NCBI GenBank assembly: GCA_012934845.2
Contig: WNNJ02000803.1
Coordinates: forward strand, 1-64,000
DNA from: Pomphorhynchus laevis
Taxonomy: Eukaryota; Acanthocephala; Palaeacanthocephala; Echinorhynchida; Pomphorhynchidae
DNA length: 64,000 bases
Direction of reading: 5' to 3'
The notes beneath the pieces were generated by a model. The model saw only the letters and a program-made list of their open reading frames with translations, was not told the DNA's origin and did not search any database. The position numbers and the translations under genes are program-made. Positions 22,259 through 33,060 of the stretch are shown one piece after another; the stretch's first letter is position 1; each line of letters opens with the position of its first letter.

Positions 22259-24510
22259 TTAATAATAATAATAATACAAATTTATTTAATGTGGCAAATG
22301 CGTACAAGCTGTACGCTTACAAGTCCACAAACAAAATGAGAAAGTTAAGCAGTTAAATTGTTCAGATGGGATCGGATTTGTCGTTTGAAGCACTGCAGGG
22401 AAGTTGATTGGCGTATATGAATGGGCAGATGATTCCACGATAGAGGAGCAGCCACCAGGAAGGAGCGGAGTCCAAAGGAGGTAGAGTAGTTTGGGACATG
22501 TAAAAGAAGGGAATTACAGGAACGCAAGGAACAGTAAACAGGACGAGAATTATCAAGAAAAGGAAGGTTGAGAAATGAAGGGGTATGAAAAGTTACAAGG
22601 CGGAAAGCAACGATAAGAATACGAATTTGAACACGACAATAAATTGTAGGCAAATCGAGAGAAGCAAGATGGTAGGATGTGTGATCAAAACGACGAAGAC
22701 GGAGGAGAATTCGGACAGCTGCGTTGACGATGCGTTGTAGGGGAAGAAGAGTGGATTTAGGTGAGTTGGAAAATAGACTAAGACAATAATCGAGTCTAGA
22801 AAAAAGGAGAGATGATATGAGAGTCATACAAGAAGGGAAATCGATCAATCTACGAACTTGACGGAGGTTGCGGAGTATCAAGGTAGATGAGCGTACTTTA
22901 TCTCTAACGAAAGGTTTAAGTGAAAGTCGGTTGTCAAAATGGAAGCCTAGGAAAACGAGATTATCAACGATAAAAATAATTGTAGAATTTAATGATACGG
23001 AGGGAGGTTCGAAGCCGAGGCGTCGAGGTAGGATCCACATAATTTTGGATTTATCAGGATTCAGAGAAATGCGAAGGGAAGAAAGATGATTGGAAATTGA
23101 GACAAGACAGTCGGAAGCAGAAACACTAAGATCGCGAATACGATAAACAGGTGCATGAGCATAGATGAGAATGTCATCAGCATATTGCATAACATGGAAG
23201 TTAAATTTATGAGAAATCGAAGACAAATCACCAAGAAGAAGAGAGAAAAGTATAGGGCCTAATACGGAGCCTTGCGGAACACCGGACGGAATGGACGAAG
23301 GATGGGAGAGAGAAGAGTTAGAGTATACGCGAAATGTACGGTTTGATAGATATGAAGAAAACCATGATACAGTGGGTAAAGAGAAGCCATAATCATGACG
23401 AAGGCGATGGAGAAGAATCGAGTGATCGACGATGTCAAAAGCAGACGATAGATCAAGAGAAACTATGACACTACATAATTTATGATCGCGCGATATGAGT
23501 AAGTCGTTATAAACTTTAAGACATGCAATTTCGGTAGAGTAATTAGAGCGAAAAGCGGCTTGGAAGGGAGGAAATAAGTTAGAGGAATAGAGATATGTAT
23601 TAACTTGCTTAAGAACGAGACGCTCAAGGAGTTTAGAGAGGGTTGGGAGAAGTGAGATTGGACGGTACGAAGATGGTAGTGAAGAGTCGAGAGATTGCTT
23701 TTTGATGATAGGACGAACAGTGGCGCATTTCCAGATGGAAGGAAATGTACAGCTACGGATGGACGAGTTGAACAATGTGGTTAGGAAGGGTAAGATAAAA
23801 GTGCAGATATTTTTAAGTAAGTGAGTGGGAATTGGGTCAGAAGGAGAGGTTTTATTAGGTAATGACAGCAGAACCGAAGAAACTTCATCAGACGAAACGG
23901 GAAGAAGGTGGAATAGTTCTGGGAGGGAAGTATTTAAAGATAAGAGTGGGTACAAGGGGGCTATGGGTAGTAGGGAAAGTAAATTAGATAGCTTAGTTTG
24001 TAGATAAGAAGAAAATTCATCAGGATTTATATTACAAGGGTAGATGATCGTGAAAGAATTGAGTTTAAGATTTTCCAATGAGATTTCGAGTTGGAAGATG
24101 ACTCGAGTTGATTTCGCCAAAAGAGAGTACGTTTAGTACGTATAAGAATGAGATGTGAACGGCGTTGAGAAAAGTAGGAATCACGAAGATTTGGAGGGAG
24201 TGAGTTGGGTGAACGTTTAAGAAAGCGTTTATACATACGAAAAGAGTGACGGAGTCGACGCTTAGAAAGACTACAGTCAGAATCGAACCAGGGAGCATGG
24301 CGCAAGCGCTGGGAACGTCGAAGTCGACTAGGTAGAAGGTTATTGAGGATCGACGTAAGTTCAGAATCAAACAGAATGCAGAGATCATCGGGATAGAGAT
24401 AGTTAAGAGGAAGTGAAAAGAGTGAAGAATTGAGTAAGGATGTGCAGAGAATAGGGATATCGAGAAGCTTCCAGGGTCGACTTGGTGTAGATAATGGGAA
24501 TGAAAGGCCG
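22259..24510 (-). mobile_element. L2-A LINE, 5'-truncated copy, minus strand
   Basis: Begins inside the endonuclease C-terminal/linker (24539-24027 frame), continues through a long RT frame and ends at the family tail with (TAA)n at 22259-22276. Gypsy-1 coding resumes on both sides. Nearly identical to the plus-strand copy at 24816-28617. Confidence 0.9.
22345..24120 (-). CDS. L2-A reverse transcriptase, long open frame
   Basis: 591 codons. Landmarks: SSYRPISLLPTLSKLLERLV, FRSNYSTEIACLKVYNDLLI, VSLDLSSAFDIVDHSILLHR (motif A), SGVPQGSVLGPILFSLLLGD (motif B), VMQYADDILIYAHAP (motif C), SLNPDKSKIMWILPRR, then the thumb. This is the L2/CR1-group RT. The catalytic residues are all present, so the copy is recent. 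The upstream endonuclease portion is in another frame and is truncated. Confidence 0.9.
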   Translation of the reverse strand: MAKSTRVIFQLEISLENLKLNSFTIIYPCNINPDEFSSYLQTKLSNLLSLLPIAPLYPLLSLNTSLPELFHLLPVSSDEVSSVLLSLPNKTSPSDPIPTHLLKNICTFILPFLTTLFNSSIRSCTFPSIWKCATVRPIIKKQSLDSSLPSSYRPISLLPTLSKLLERLVLKQVNTYLYSSNLFPPFQAAFRSNYSTEIACLKVYNDLLISRDHKLCSVIVSLDLSSAFDIVDHSILLHRLRHDYGFSLPTVSWFSSYLSNRTFRVYSNSSLSHPSSIPSGVPQGSVLGPILFSLLLGDLSSISHKFNFHVMQYADDILIYAHAPVYRIRDLSVSASDCLVSISNHLSSLRISLNPDKSKIMWILPRRLGFEPPSVSLNSTIIFIVDNLVFLGFHFDNRLSLKPFVRDKVRSSTLILRNLRQVRRLIDFPSCMTLISSLLFSRLDYCLSLFSNSPKSTLLPLQRIVNAAVRILLRLRRFDHTSYHLASLDLPTIYCRVQIRILIVAFRLVTFHTPSFLNLPFLDNSRPVYCSLRSCNSLLLHVPNYSTSFGLRSFLVAAPLSWNHLPIHIRQSTSLQCFKRQIRSHLNNLTA

Positions 24511-24539
24511 ATAGCCTTCTTTCCCCGAACACTATCCAA
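24027..24539 (-). CDS. L2-A endonuclease C-terminus and linker (partial)
   Basis: 170 codons in a frame different from the RT: PSRPWKLLDIPILCTSLLNS, RRSQRLRHAPWFDSDCSLSK and RTLFWRNQLESSSNSKSHWK, the linker before RT. Its first codons, down to about 24510, are Gypsy-1 sequence. It ends at the same place as the equivalent frame of the plus copy (26878). Confidence 0.75.
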   Translation of the reverse strand: MDSVRGKKAIGLSFPLSTPSRPWKLLDIPILCTSLLNSSLFSLPLNYLYPDDLCILFDSELTSILNNLLPSRLRRSQRLRHAPWFDSDCSLSKRRLRHSFRMYKRFLKRSPNSLPPNLRDSYFSQRRSHLILIRTKRTLFWRNQLESSSNSKSHWKILNSILSRSSTLVI

Positions 24540-24816
24540 AAACGAACAGCGATACTCTTCGGTGGAAAAGGAAGCTCACGCCATAATGGAGGCTTTAAGA
24601 AAATGAAGACACTTCCTAGTTGGCAGGTATTTTCGAATTTTGGCAGATCAAAAGTCCGTCAGCTTCCTGTTGCAATCTCAAAGGAAAAATAAAATCATAA
24701 ACGCAAAGATATAAAGGTGTAGGATATAACTTTCTTGTTACGATTTTAGCATCTATAGCCGACCTGGAAAATTGAATCCTGCTGCAGATACCCTCTACAG
24801 TAAATACCCTCAATAA

Positions 24817-25691
24817 ATCTCAAACTTCTTTATTCTCCTCACGAACTCCTTACTCGACCCCCCTGTATCACCTCTCAATAATTTACACCCTTCCATCAAA
24901 ATCATTTCCAGTAACATTTCCGATCAACTAATTCAACACTCCATTCCTGTCACTCATGCCCCAACCTATTTTAATTCTCCTTACTCTACCTCCCACGTAA
25001 CACTTCCCAATAAGTTACATCCTTCATTTAAAATCATATCCAGTCACATCTCTGATCAACCGATTCAACACCCCGCTCCTGTCACACTTGCTCCAACCAA
25101 TATTAATTCTTTATCAAGCACCCCTGTCATTTCCACTTCTATCTGCTCATCTACCTCGACTCCAACCAGCTCTGTCCGTCCACCACTTCCACGAAATCGT
25201 TTTCCTTCGCGCGATCGCTGTATAATCATATCAAACTTAAAGCTTTCCGAATCTGCTTCTCCACAATCTCGCCTCGATGATGATGTATCTGCTTTCAGGT
25301 CTATCCTAGCAACCATTCTTCCTGATGATAACCCATCACTCTTCAATAATATCGCTCCTGTATCCTTTATTCGTTTAAACAAATCCACTAAATCAAATCA
25401 TCTCAGTCCTCCACTCTTAAAAATCGTTTTCCGACATAGTTCACATGCCTCTTCGGTACTCTCCCAACGTTTTAAACTTCTTACCACTTCATCTACTTGC
25501 CGTATCTTTCCTGACCGCTCCCCTTCTGATATTGCCCAGCTCAATTTAGCTCGCATTGAAAAACATCGACGTGAAACAAACGGCGAGTCATCCTTATCTA
25601 TACGTAAAATCAACGGAAATTTTCACGTTCTTCACACAAGGCCAAAAATTCGATGGCGTACCATCTCTCCCCCTTGTCTTCTTCGCTAGTC
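24817..25691 (+). CDS. L2-A ORF1 (5'-truncated, no start codon)
   Basis: About 290 codons, open throughout without ATG. The N-terminal part is Ser/Pro/Thr-rich and holds a tandem 40-codon repeat. The C-terminal part, NRFPSRDRCIIISNLKLSES, SILATILPDDNPSLFNN and LKIVFRHSSHASSVLSQRFK, looks like the RRM-type ORF1 of L2/CR1 LINEs. It overlaps ORF2 by about 39 nt in another frame. The related relic at 45724-45975 (minus) shows the same C-terminal block. Confidence 0.7.
24841..25080 (+). repeat. 120-bp tandem repeat inside L2-A ORF1
   Basis: Two diverged 120-bp units (24841-24960, 24961-25080) plus a partial third keep the frame. Each encodes a version of NLHPSIKIISSNISDQ / KLHPSFKIISSHISDQ followed by QH-x-P-V. 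Confidence 0.75.
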
Positions 25692-26878
25692 GATCTCGCT
25701 CCTAAGCATACTTTTCGTCTTAGTCTATTCAATACTCGCTCCATTCTTCATAAAGCTGATATGCTTCTTGATATCATCGATCAATTATCTATCGATATTC
25801 TCTGCATTACCGAATCCTGGCACACTGACTCCAACGATCTTGCTATTCGTCGTCTATGTCGCTCTGGTTGTTCTCTAGTTGAATCAGCTCGTCAAATTAC
25901 ATCTCATACATCTACTGCGTCTAACCGTGGCGGTATTGTTGCCATTGCTCGTCACCCAATGTCTTTACGTAAAATCAACGTTAACATCCGTTACACTCGT
26001 TCGAATTACTCATATGCAGATTATCAACGCCTTTCCCTCTGGAACTTGTGATTGTATACCGTCCAGGTTCAGTTGCCCCATCACGTATCTTCTTTAACGA
26101 CCTTGCAGATCTAATGTCTCACTGTTCATTGTCTTATACTCCTTCTTTTGTTCTCGGTGACTTTAACATTCGTCTTGATCGCCCGTCTGACTCTGACTCT
26201 ATCACTTTAACTAATCTTTTTTCTGATTTTAACTATAAATTACTTTCAACAAGCCCAACTCATATTCTCGGCGGTGCTCTCGACATCATTGCTGTTCCTA
26301 ACTGCTTCAATGACTATACCTCCTTGTCAATTACTGATCCTGGTTTGTCCGATCATTTCCTTGTCACTCTTACTCTTACTCGTCCCCATCCTCATTCTCC
26401 GCCTTTACCATTATCTACACCAAGTCGACCCTGGAAGCTTCTCGATATCCCTATTCTCTGCACATCCTTACTCAATTCTTCACTCTTTTCACTTCCTCTT
26501 AACTATCTCTCTCCCGATGATCTCTGCATTCTGTTTGATTCTGAACTTACGTCGATCCTCAATAACCTTCTACCTAGTCGACTTCGACGTTCCCAGCGCT
26601 TGCGCCATGCTCCCTGGTTCGATTCTGACTGTAGTCTTTCTAAGCGTCGACTCCGTCACTCTTTTCGTATGTATAAACGCTTTCTTAAACGTTCACCCAA
26701 CTCACTCCCTCCAAATCTTCGTGATTCCTACTTTTCTCAACGCCGTTCACATCTCATTCTTATACGTAATAAACGTACTCTCTTTTGGCGAAATCAACTC
26801 GAGTCATCTTCCAACTCGAAATCTCATTGGAAAATCTTAAACTCAATTCTTTCACGATCATCTACCCTTGTAATATAA
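25653..26878 (+). pseudogene. L2-A APE endonuclease
   Basis: First frame (25653-26051): FNTRSILHKADMLLDIID and DILCITESWH (catalytic TESW). Second frame (26048-26878): VIVYRPGS, FVLGDFNIRLDRPSDSD (GDFN) and DPGLSDHF (SDH), then the linker. All catalytic motifs are visible; the two parts are separated by a frame change between about 25900 and 26045. Confidence 0.8.
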
Positions 26879-28535
26879 ATCCTGATGAATTTTCTTCTTA
26901 TCTACAAACTAAGCTATCTAATTTACTTTCCCTACTACCCATAGCCCCCTTGTACCCACTCTTATCTTTAAATACTTCCCTCCCAGAACTATTCCACCTT
27001 CTTCCCGTTTCGTCTGATGAAGTTTCTTCGGTTCTGCTGTCATTACCTAATAAAACCTCTCCTTCTGACCCAATTCCCACTCACTTACTTAAAAATATCT
27101 GCACTTTTATCTTACCCTTCCTAACCACATTGTTCAACTCGTCCATCCGTAGCTGTACATTTCCTTCCATCTGGAAATGCGCCACTGTTCGTCCTATCAT
27201 CAAAAAGCAATCTCTCGACTCTTCACTACCATCTTCGTACCGTCCAATCTCACTTCTCCCAACCCTCTCTAAACTCCTTGAGCGTCTCGTTCTTAAGCAA
27301 GTTAATACATATCTCTATTCCTCTAACTTATTTCCTCCCTTCCAAGCCGCTTTTCGCTCTAATTACTCTACCGAAATTGCATGTCTTAAAGTTTATAACG
27401 ACTTACTCATATCGCGCGATCATAAATTATGTAGTGTCATAGTTTCTCTTGATCTATCGTCTGCTTTTGACATCGTCGATCACTCGATTCTTCTCCATCG
27501 CCTTCGTCATGATTATGGCTTCTCTTTACCCACTGTATCATGGTTTTCTTCATATCTATCAAACCGTACATTTCGCGTATACTCTAACTCTTCTCTCTCC
27601 CATCCTTCGTCCATTCCGTCCGGTGTTCCGCAAGGCTCCGTATTAGGCCCTATACTTTTCTCTCTTCTTCTTGGTGATTTGTCTTCGATTTCTCATAAAT
27701 TTAACTTCCATGTTATGCAATATGCTGATGACATTCTCATCTATGCTCATGCACCTGTTTATCGTATTCGCGATCTTAGTGTTTCTGCTTCCGACTGTCT
27801 TGTTTCGATTTCCAATCATCTTTCTTCCCTTCGCATTTCTCTGAATCCTGATAAATCCAAAATTATGTGGATCCTACCTCCGTATCATTAAATTCTAAAA
27901 TTCTTCCTATCGTTGATAATCTCGTTTTCCTAGGCTTCCATTTTGACAACCGACTTTCACTTAAACCTTTCGTTAGAGATAAAGTACGCTCATCTACCTT
28001 GATACTCCGCAACCTCCGTCAAGTTCGTAGATTGATCGATTTCCCTTCTTGTATGACTCTCATATCATCTCTCCTTTTTTCTAGACTCGATTATTGTCTT
28101 AGTCTATTTTCCAACTCACCTAAATCCACTCTTCTTCCCCTACAACGCATCGTCAACGCAGCTGTCCGAATTCTCCTCCGTCTTCGTCGTTTTGATCACA
28201 CATCCTACCATCTTGCTTCTCTCGATTTGCCTACAATTTATTGTCGTGTTCAAATTCGTCTTCTTATCGTTGCTTTCCGCCTTGTAACTTTTCATACCCC
28301 TTCATTTCTCAACCTTCCTTTTCTTGATAATTCTCGTCCTGTTTACTGCTCCTTGCGTTCCTGTAATTCCCTTCTTTTACATGTCCCAAACTACTCTACC
28401 TCCTTTGGACTCCGCTCCTTCCTGGTGGCTGCTCCTCTATCGTGGAATCATCTGCCCATTCATATACGCCAATCAACTTCCCTGCAGTGCTTCAAACGAC
28501 AAATCCGATCCCATCTGAACAATTTAACTGCTTGA
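26785..28535 (+). pseudogene. L2-A reverse transcriptase of the plus copy
   Basis: Frame 26785-27891 carries RT motifs through YADDILIYAH; frame 27867-28535 carries the thumb and C-terminus (RLDYCLSLFSNSPKSTLLPL, SWNHLPIHIRQSTSLQCFKR). The break corresponds to a small deletion that the minus copy does not have. Confidence 0.85.
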
Positions 28536-29503
28536 CTTTCTCATTTTTGTTTGTGGACTTGTAAGCGTACAGCTTGTACGCATTTGCCACATTAAATAAA
28601 TTTGTATTATTATTACAGATGCGCTTATATGCACGTAATAGATACACAGTCGAAACTTCACGAAACTCTTTGCCATCCAGGTATCCGTAGACTTTTCCAC
28701 TACATATGGACACGAAATTTACCATACTTAGTAGAGGACGCAAACGCGTGTGTGATCAATGCTTTGCTTGCCGACGAAATATATTAAGGTTTATTCAAAC
28801 CTAATCGAATAAAGTCATTGAAGCAACCAAGCAATTTTAAAGGGTGTGTCTCAATTTTAAAGGGCCTTTAACCAGATCGTCACAATCGTTATCTCTTTGT
28901 AGCTGTTGATGAATTCAGCAGATATCCGTTCGGATTTTCATGTCGCGGTATGTCGGATACTCCCATGTGCAAATGCTTATAGTAAATATTCGCTTTATTT
29001 GGATTACCTGCCTATGTACATACGAACGGCGGTGTTTCGTTCATGTCAAACGACGTTCAACAATTCTTAAATGGCCGTGTTGTAGCAAGTAGTGCTACTT
29101 CCGCATACAATCCTCGAGATAACGGACAGTGTGAAAGATAATGACATCATTTGGACCGCGATATCAACAACACAAACCAGTCGATCCATGCACATATCGC
29201 AACGGGAAGAAGTCGTAAACAACACACGATCCATACTTTCCACTGCTACAAATCACACTCATCACCAGCGTTTATTCACATCTCCCTAAAAGAACTATGA
29301 TGGATGCCCCTGTCCGGATTGGCTAGTTAAGTCTTAATGTGTCTTAGTGAGGAGGCATGCTAGACGCTCAAAGTTCGAACCTTCAGTGAATACGACTAGA
29401 ATGGTACTTGCGAACCCTACGCATGCCATTGTACGATATCGCAATAACCGCGAAGCGATTGTGTTACTCAAAGATTTAGCCCCGACAGAAATAATTATTA
29501 TGT

Positions 29504-29603
29504 AATTAATGATCATTATCAATGATCATTAATTCATTTATTATCATTATTTAATAATGATCATTATCATGTAATCATGATAATTCAGAATTATCATGAT
29601 TAC
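29504..29603. repeat. Cluster of perfect palindromes in Gypsy-1 tail
   Basis: 29504-29517 pairs with 29521-29534 (14 bp, 3-nt loop); 29571-29586 pairs with 29588-29603 (16 bp, one spacer base). Between them ATAATGATCATTAT can also pair with both. The cluster follows the integrase C-terminal region and looks like an addition to the element. Confidence 0.75.
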
Positions 29604-29824
29604 GGGTGCACTTGACGAAGTCAATGTTAATGATTTGGTCTTTCCTTTTAAGGATTCAGAAGTCCATGCGAACATTACATTAAACAGATCTAAATGTCAC
29701 TGACGCCCACCCAGTATCTCAAAGACTATTCTTAGAAGAGGGGAATATTTTTAAACTTGACTTGATTATTGTATTTGTCTTGGTACTCATTCATGTTATA
29801 GTATATATTTAGCCTATAAAAACA

Positions 29825-30816
29825 TATAAATGCTTTTTTCTTTTATTCTCGGTGATTTGTCTTCGATTTCTCATAAATTAAACTTCCATGTTATGCAATA
29901 TGCTGATGACATTCTCATCTATGCTCATGCACCTGTTTATCGTATTTACGATCTTAGTGTTTCCGCTTCGGACTGTCTTGTATCAATTTCCAATCATCTT
30001 TCTTCCCTTCGCATTTCTCTGAATCCTGATAAATCCAAAATTATGTGGATCCTACCTCGACGCCTCGGCTTCGAACCTCCCTTTGTATCATTAAATTCTA
30101 CAATTCTTCCTATCGTTGATAATCTCGTTTTCCTAGGCTTCCATTTTGACAACCGACTTTCACTTAAACCTTTCGTTAGAGATAAAGTACGCTCATCTAC
30201 CTTGATATTCCGCAACCTCCGTCAAGTTCGTAGATTGATCGATTTCCCTTCTTGTATGACTCTCATATCATCTCTCCTTTTTTCTAGACTCGATTATTGT
30301 CTTAGTCTATTTTCCAAATCATCTAAATCCACTCTTCTTCCCCTACAACGCATCGTCAACGCAGCCGTCCGAATTATCTTCCGTCTTCGTCGTTTTGATC
30401 ATACATCCTACCATCTTGCTTCTCACGATTTGCCTACAATTTATTGTCGTGTTCAAATTCGTCTTCTAATCGTTGCTTTACGCCTTGTAAATTTCATACC
30501 CCTTCATTTCTCAACCTTCCTTTTCTTGATAATTCTCGTCCTGTTTACTGTTCCTTGCGTTCCTGTAATTCCCTTCTTTTAAATGTCCCAAACTACTCTA
30601 CCTCCGTCGGACTGCGCTCCTTCCTGGTGGCTGTTCCTCTATCGTGGAACCATATACCCATTCATATACGCCAATCAACTTCCCTGCAGTGCTTCAAACG
30701 ACAAATCCGATCCCACTTTAACAATTTATCTGCTTGACTTTTTCATTTTTGTTTGTGGACTTGTAAGCGTACAGCTTGTACGCATTTGCCACATTAAATA
30801 AATTTGTATTATTAAA
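29825..30816 (+). mobile_element. L2-A LINE, 3' third
   Basis: Starts at the motif C region (VMQYADDILIYAHAP) and runs to the family tail with TATTATTA. Frames 29830-30582 and 30444-30737. Close to the other L2-A copies, with some substitutions (SLFSKSSKS for SLFSNSPKS). Confidence 0.9.
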
Positions 30817-30817
30817 A

Positions 30818-30868
30818 ATGTAGTGATTTTAATTTAGAAATAATTATTACAAGTCATTGTTCTAAATT
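30818..30868 (+). mobile_element. Penelope-like fragment, about 50 bp
   Basis: TGTAGTGATTTTAATTTAGA and following bases match the PLE RT copy at 12248-12300. The adjoining L2-B piece interrupts it; PLE terminal sequence reappears at about 32509. Confidence 0.6.
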
Positions 30869-30869
30869 G

Positions 30870-32508
30870 GATAAGAACCGTCTGCTCTCTGCCGGTTGCT
30901 CCCTAGTCGAATCCGCCCGCCCCCTCAGCTCATACCCTTCTAAATTCTCTAATCATGGCAACACCGTCGCATTCGCCCGTCACACCGCGTGTCTTTGCAA
31001 AATCAATCCCCCTTTCAGTCCTTGCTCTTTTAAATTTCTCACTTGTCGTTCTTCTAACCTGATCACTTTAGATCTTGCCATTGTATACCGTCCTGGTTCA
31101 TCAGCTTCTACAGCCTTATTTTTACCGAACTCGCTGACCTCATTTCTCATTGTTCTTTGTCCTCAAACCCTTCACTCGTTCTAGGCGACTTCAACATCCG
31201 CCTAGACCGCCCCTCTTTCACGGATTCCATCCGGTTCATCAACATTCTATCCAACTACAATTACAAACTAATCTCTACAGCCCCCACACATATCCTTGGT
31301 GGGGCACTCGACATCATCGCTGTACCCGATCATTTTGATGCCTACATCTCACTGTCCATCTCTGACCCTGGTCTATCCGATCACTTTCTCGTCATCCTTG
31401 ATCTCACTCACAACCACACCTCTCCTCACACACCTACAATCCTACGTCGCCCTTAAGGAAATATTGACCTCTCCCTTCTCCGCTCTGCCTTACTCAAATC
31501 GTATCTATCCTATCCCACAATAACATATTAATCTCCTCACGAACTTGCATTTCTTTTCAACTCTGAACTCACATCCACTTTCGATCTTCTATTGCCCTTC
31601 AAGTCTCACCCACACCGTCGCTTGCACCGTGCCCATGCTTTGACATCCAATGCCTACTCTCAAAGCGTCGACTCCGCCATGCTTTTCGAGTATATCACAG
31701 CTCTCTCAAACGTGATTTCCGCTCGATCACTCTGTCTTTCCGTGATACCTATTTTGCTCTTCGCCGGTCTCATCTCAACCTACTACGTACCAAATGCAAC
31801 TCTTTCTGTAGGCATAAAATCTTCACTTCATTCAACTCTAAGACTCTCTGGCATACTTTTAATTCAATCCTTGCTCGCTCCTCTTCGCCGTGCAACATCA
31901 ATGCCCATGATTATTCGTCATTTATCCAGACTAAAGTATCCACGTTGCTCTCTCACACCCCGGTCTCTATCCTATCCCACTCTGCTCCGCCTAGCCTCAT
32001 CCTTCCAAGACTCTTTCATCTTATCCCTGTCTCACCTACCGAAGTATCATCTATCCTCATGTCCTTGTCCCAACAAAACCTCACCTGCCGATCCCCTGCC
32101 TACTCACATATTAAAATCCATATGCTCATCGATATCCCCTTTTCTCACAACCTTGTTTAACTCGTCCATCCACAGTCGTATCTTCCCTTCACACTGGAAA
32201 TCCGCAATCGTTCGTCCCCTCCTTAAGAAACAATCGCTTGACCCCTCAATTCCTTCTAGCTATCGCCCCATTTCACTACTCCCTACTCTTTCTAAGCTCT
32301 TAGAACGCCTCATCTTAATACAGATCAAGGCTTATCTTATCTTATCCAATCTGTACCCTCCTTTCCAATCCGCTTTCTGCTGTAATCACTCCACAGAAAT
32401 CGCATGCATGAAAGTTTACAACGACTTACTCATTTCTCGAAACAAGGCTCTATATAGTGTTCTCATCTCCCTCGACCTCTCCTCCGCATTCGACATCAAT
32501 TATAGCTG
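30870..32508 (+). mobile_element. L2-B LINE, middle part (EN and RT N-half)
   Basis: Endonuclease motifs SNPSLVLGDFNIRLDRPSFT, ALDIIAVPDHF and DPGLSDHFLVI (31157-31456), then linker and RT start, SSYRPISLLPTLSKLLERLI and SLDLSSAFDI, ending abruptly inside motif A. Truncated at both ends, which is not the usual LINE insertion product. Several frame breaks. Confidence 0.8.
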
Positions 32509-33000
32509 ATTTATTTTTAAGCTTTAGAAAATATGAATTTTATCATTATATTAAATACGTAGACTCAGTTAGCTGATTTGATTTGTTCATAACTGTGTAA
32601 AAACGAAATCTAAAAAAGTTTGAGATAAATTAGCATACAACCTAAAAAAGTTTGTGATCTAATATTCATACAATAAATAACATACAAACAACGATTACTA
32701 CGATTACAACGTTTACAACGATTACATCGATTACAACGATTACTTCAACGATTACAGAATTTAAAATTGTCTTGATTATAATTAGTTCTTACAATTTAAA
32801 ATTTAAAATTTAAATTTAAATCAAATCCCATTGATACCGCAATAAACGAAATCTGTTGGTCGGATCCATTAATCAATAAAGAATTTTTCGTTTGAAAAAT
32901 TGATGGAAATTTGAATTCCAGTACAATATCACATTATATGACAAAAATATGACAAAGAAGACCAACAGCAAGCGAAATACAACAATACAACAAAGTCGGT
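32509..33000 (+). mobile_element. Penelope-like terminal sequence and AT-rich spacer
   Basis: CGTAGACTCAGTTAGCTGAT near 32558 is the fourth copy of the PLE terminal motif. The rest is AT-rich, with the minisatellite at 32690. Confidence 0.5.
32685..32757 (+). repeat. Short minisatellite (ACAACGATTAC-like units)
   Basis: Six to seven imperfect units of 11-13 bp built on ACAACGATTAC, with variants CTACGATTAC and ACATCGATTAC. Confidence 0.7.
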
Positions 33001-33060
33001 TGGGTACACAGCTGAACGATATGGACCAAAGTAAGCTTCCCCTCAGACAGTTCTCAAGCA

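Larger units (their letters stand above)
24816..28617 (+). mobile_element. L2-A LINE, longest copy (ORF1 part, EN, RT, tail)
   Basis: Includes a 5'-truncated ORF1 (24817-25691), APE endonuclease (25653-26878, two frames), RT (26785-28535, two frames) and the tail ending TATTATTA at 28617. Flanked on both sides by Gypsy-1 (ADTLYSKYPQ before, IDTQSKLHETLCHPG after). A small deletion relative to the minus copy changes frame near 27880. Confidence 0.9.
20390..29800 (+). mobile_element. Gypsy-type LTR retrotransposon fossil 1 (split by L2-A insertions)
   Basis: Parts in order: gag end with zinc knuckles (about 20400-20800), protease/RT region (20800-22250), RNase H (24510-24815), integrase zinc-binding and core (28618-29260) and integrase C-terminal/tail (29280-29730). 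It is old and broken in many places (well over ten). Three L2-A copies are inserted in it: 21449-21532, 22259-24510 and 24816-28617. Gypsy sequence is continuous across each. The left end is cut by an L2-B fragment, so no 5' LTR is seen. It belongs to the same lineage as the fossils at 38930 and 62093. Confidence 0.8.

Noticed and set aside
22362-22556. Overlapping frames within L2-A 3' parts (also 28324-28518, 27449-27646, 23259-23456)
   Set aside because: Same-strand shadow frames repeated in each copy because the DNA is repeated.
22868-24007. Open frames antisense to the L2-A RT (for example 22868-23089, 23825-24007)
   Set aside because: Shadows of the RT frame; no protein-like similarity and explained by composition.
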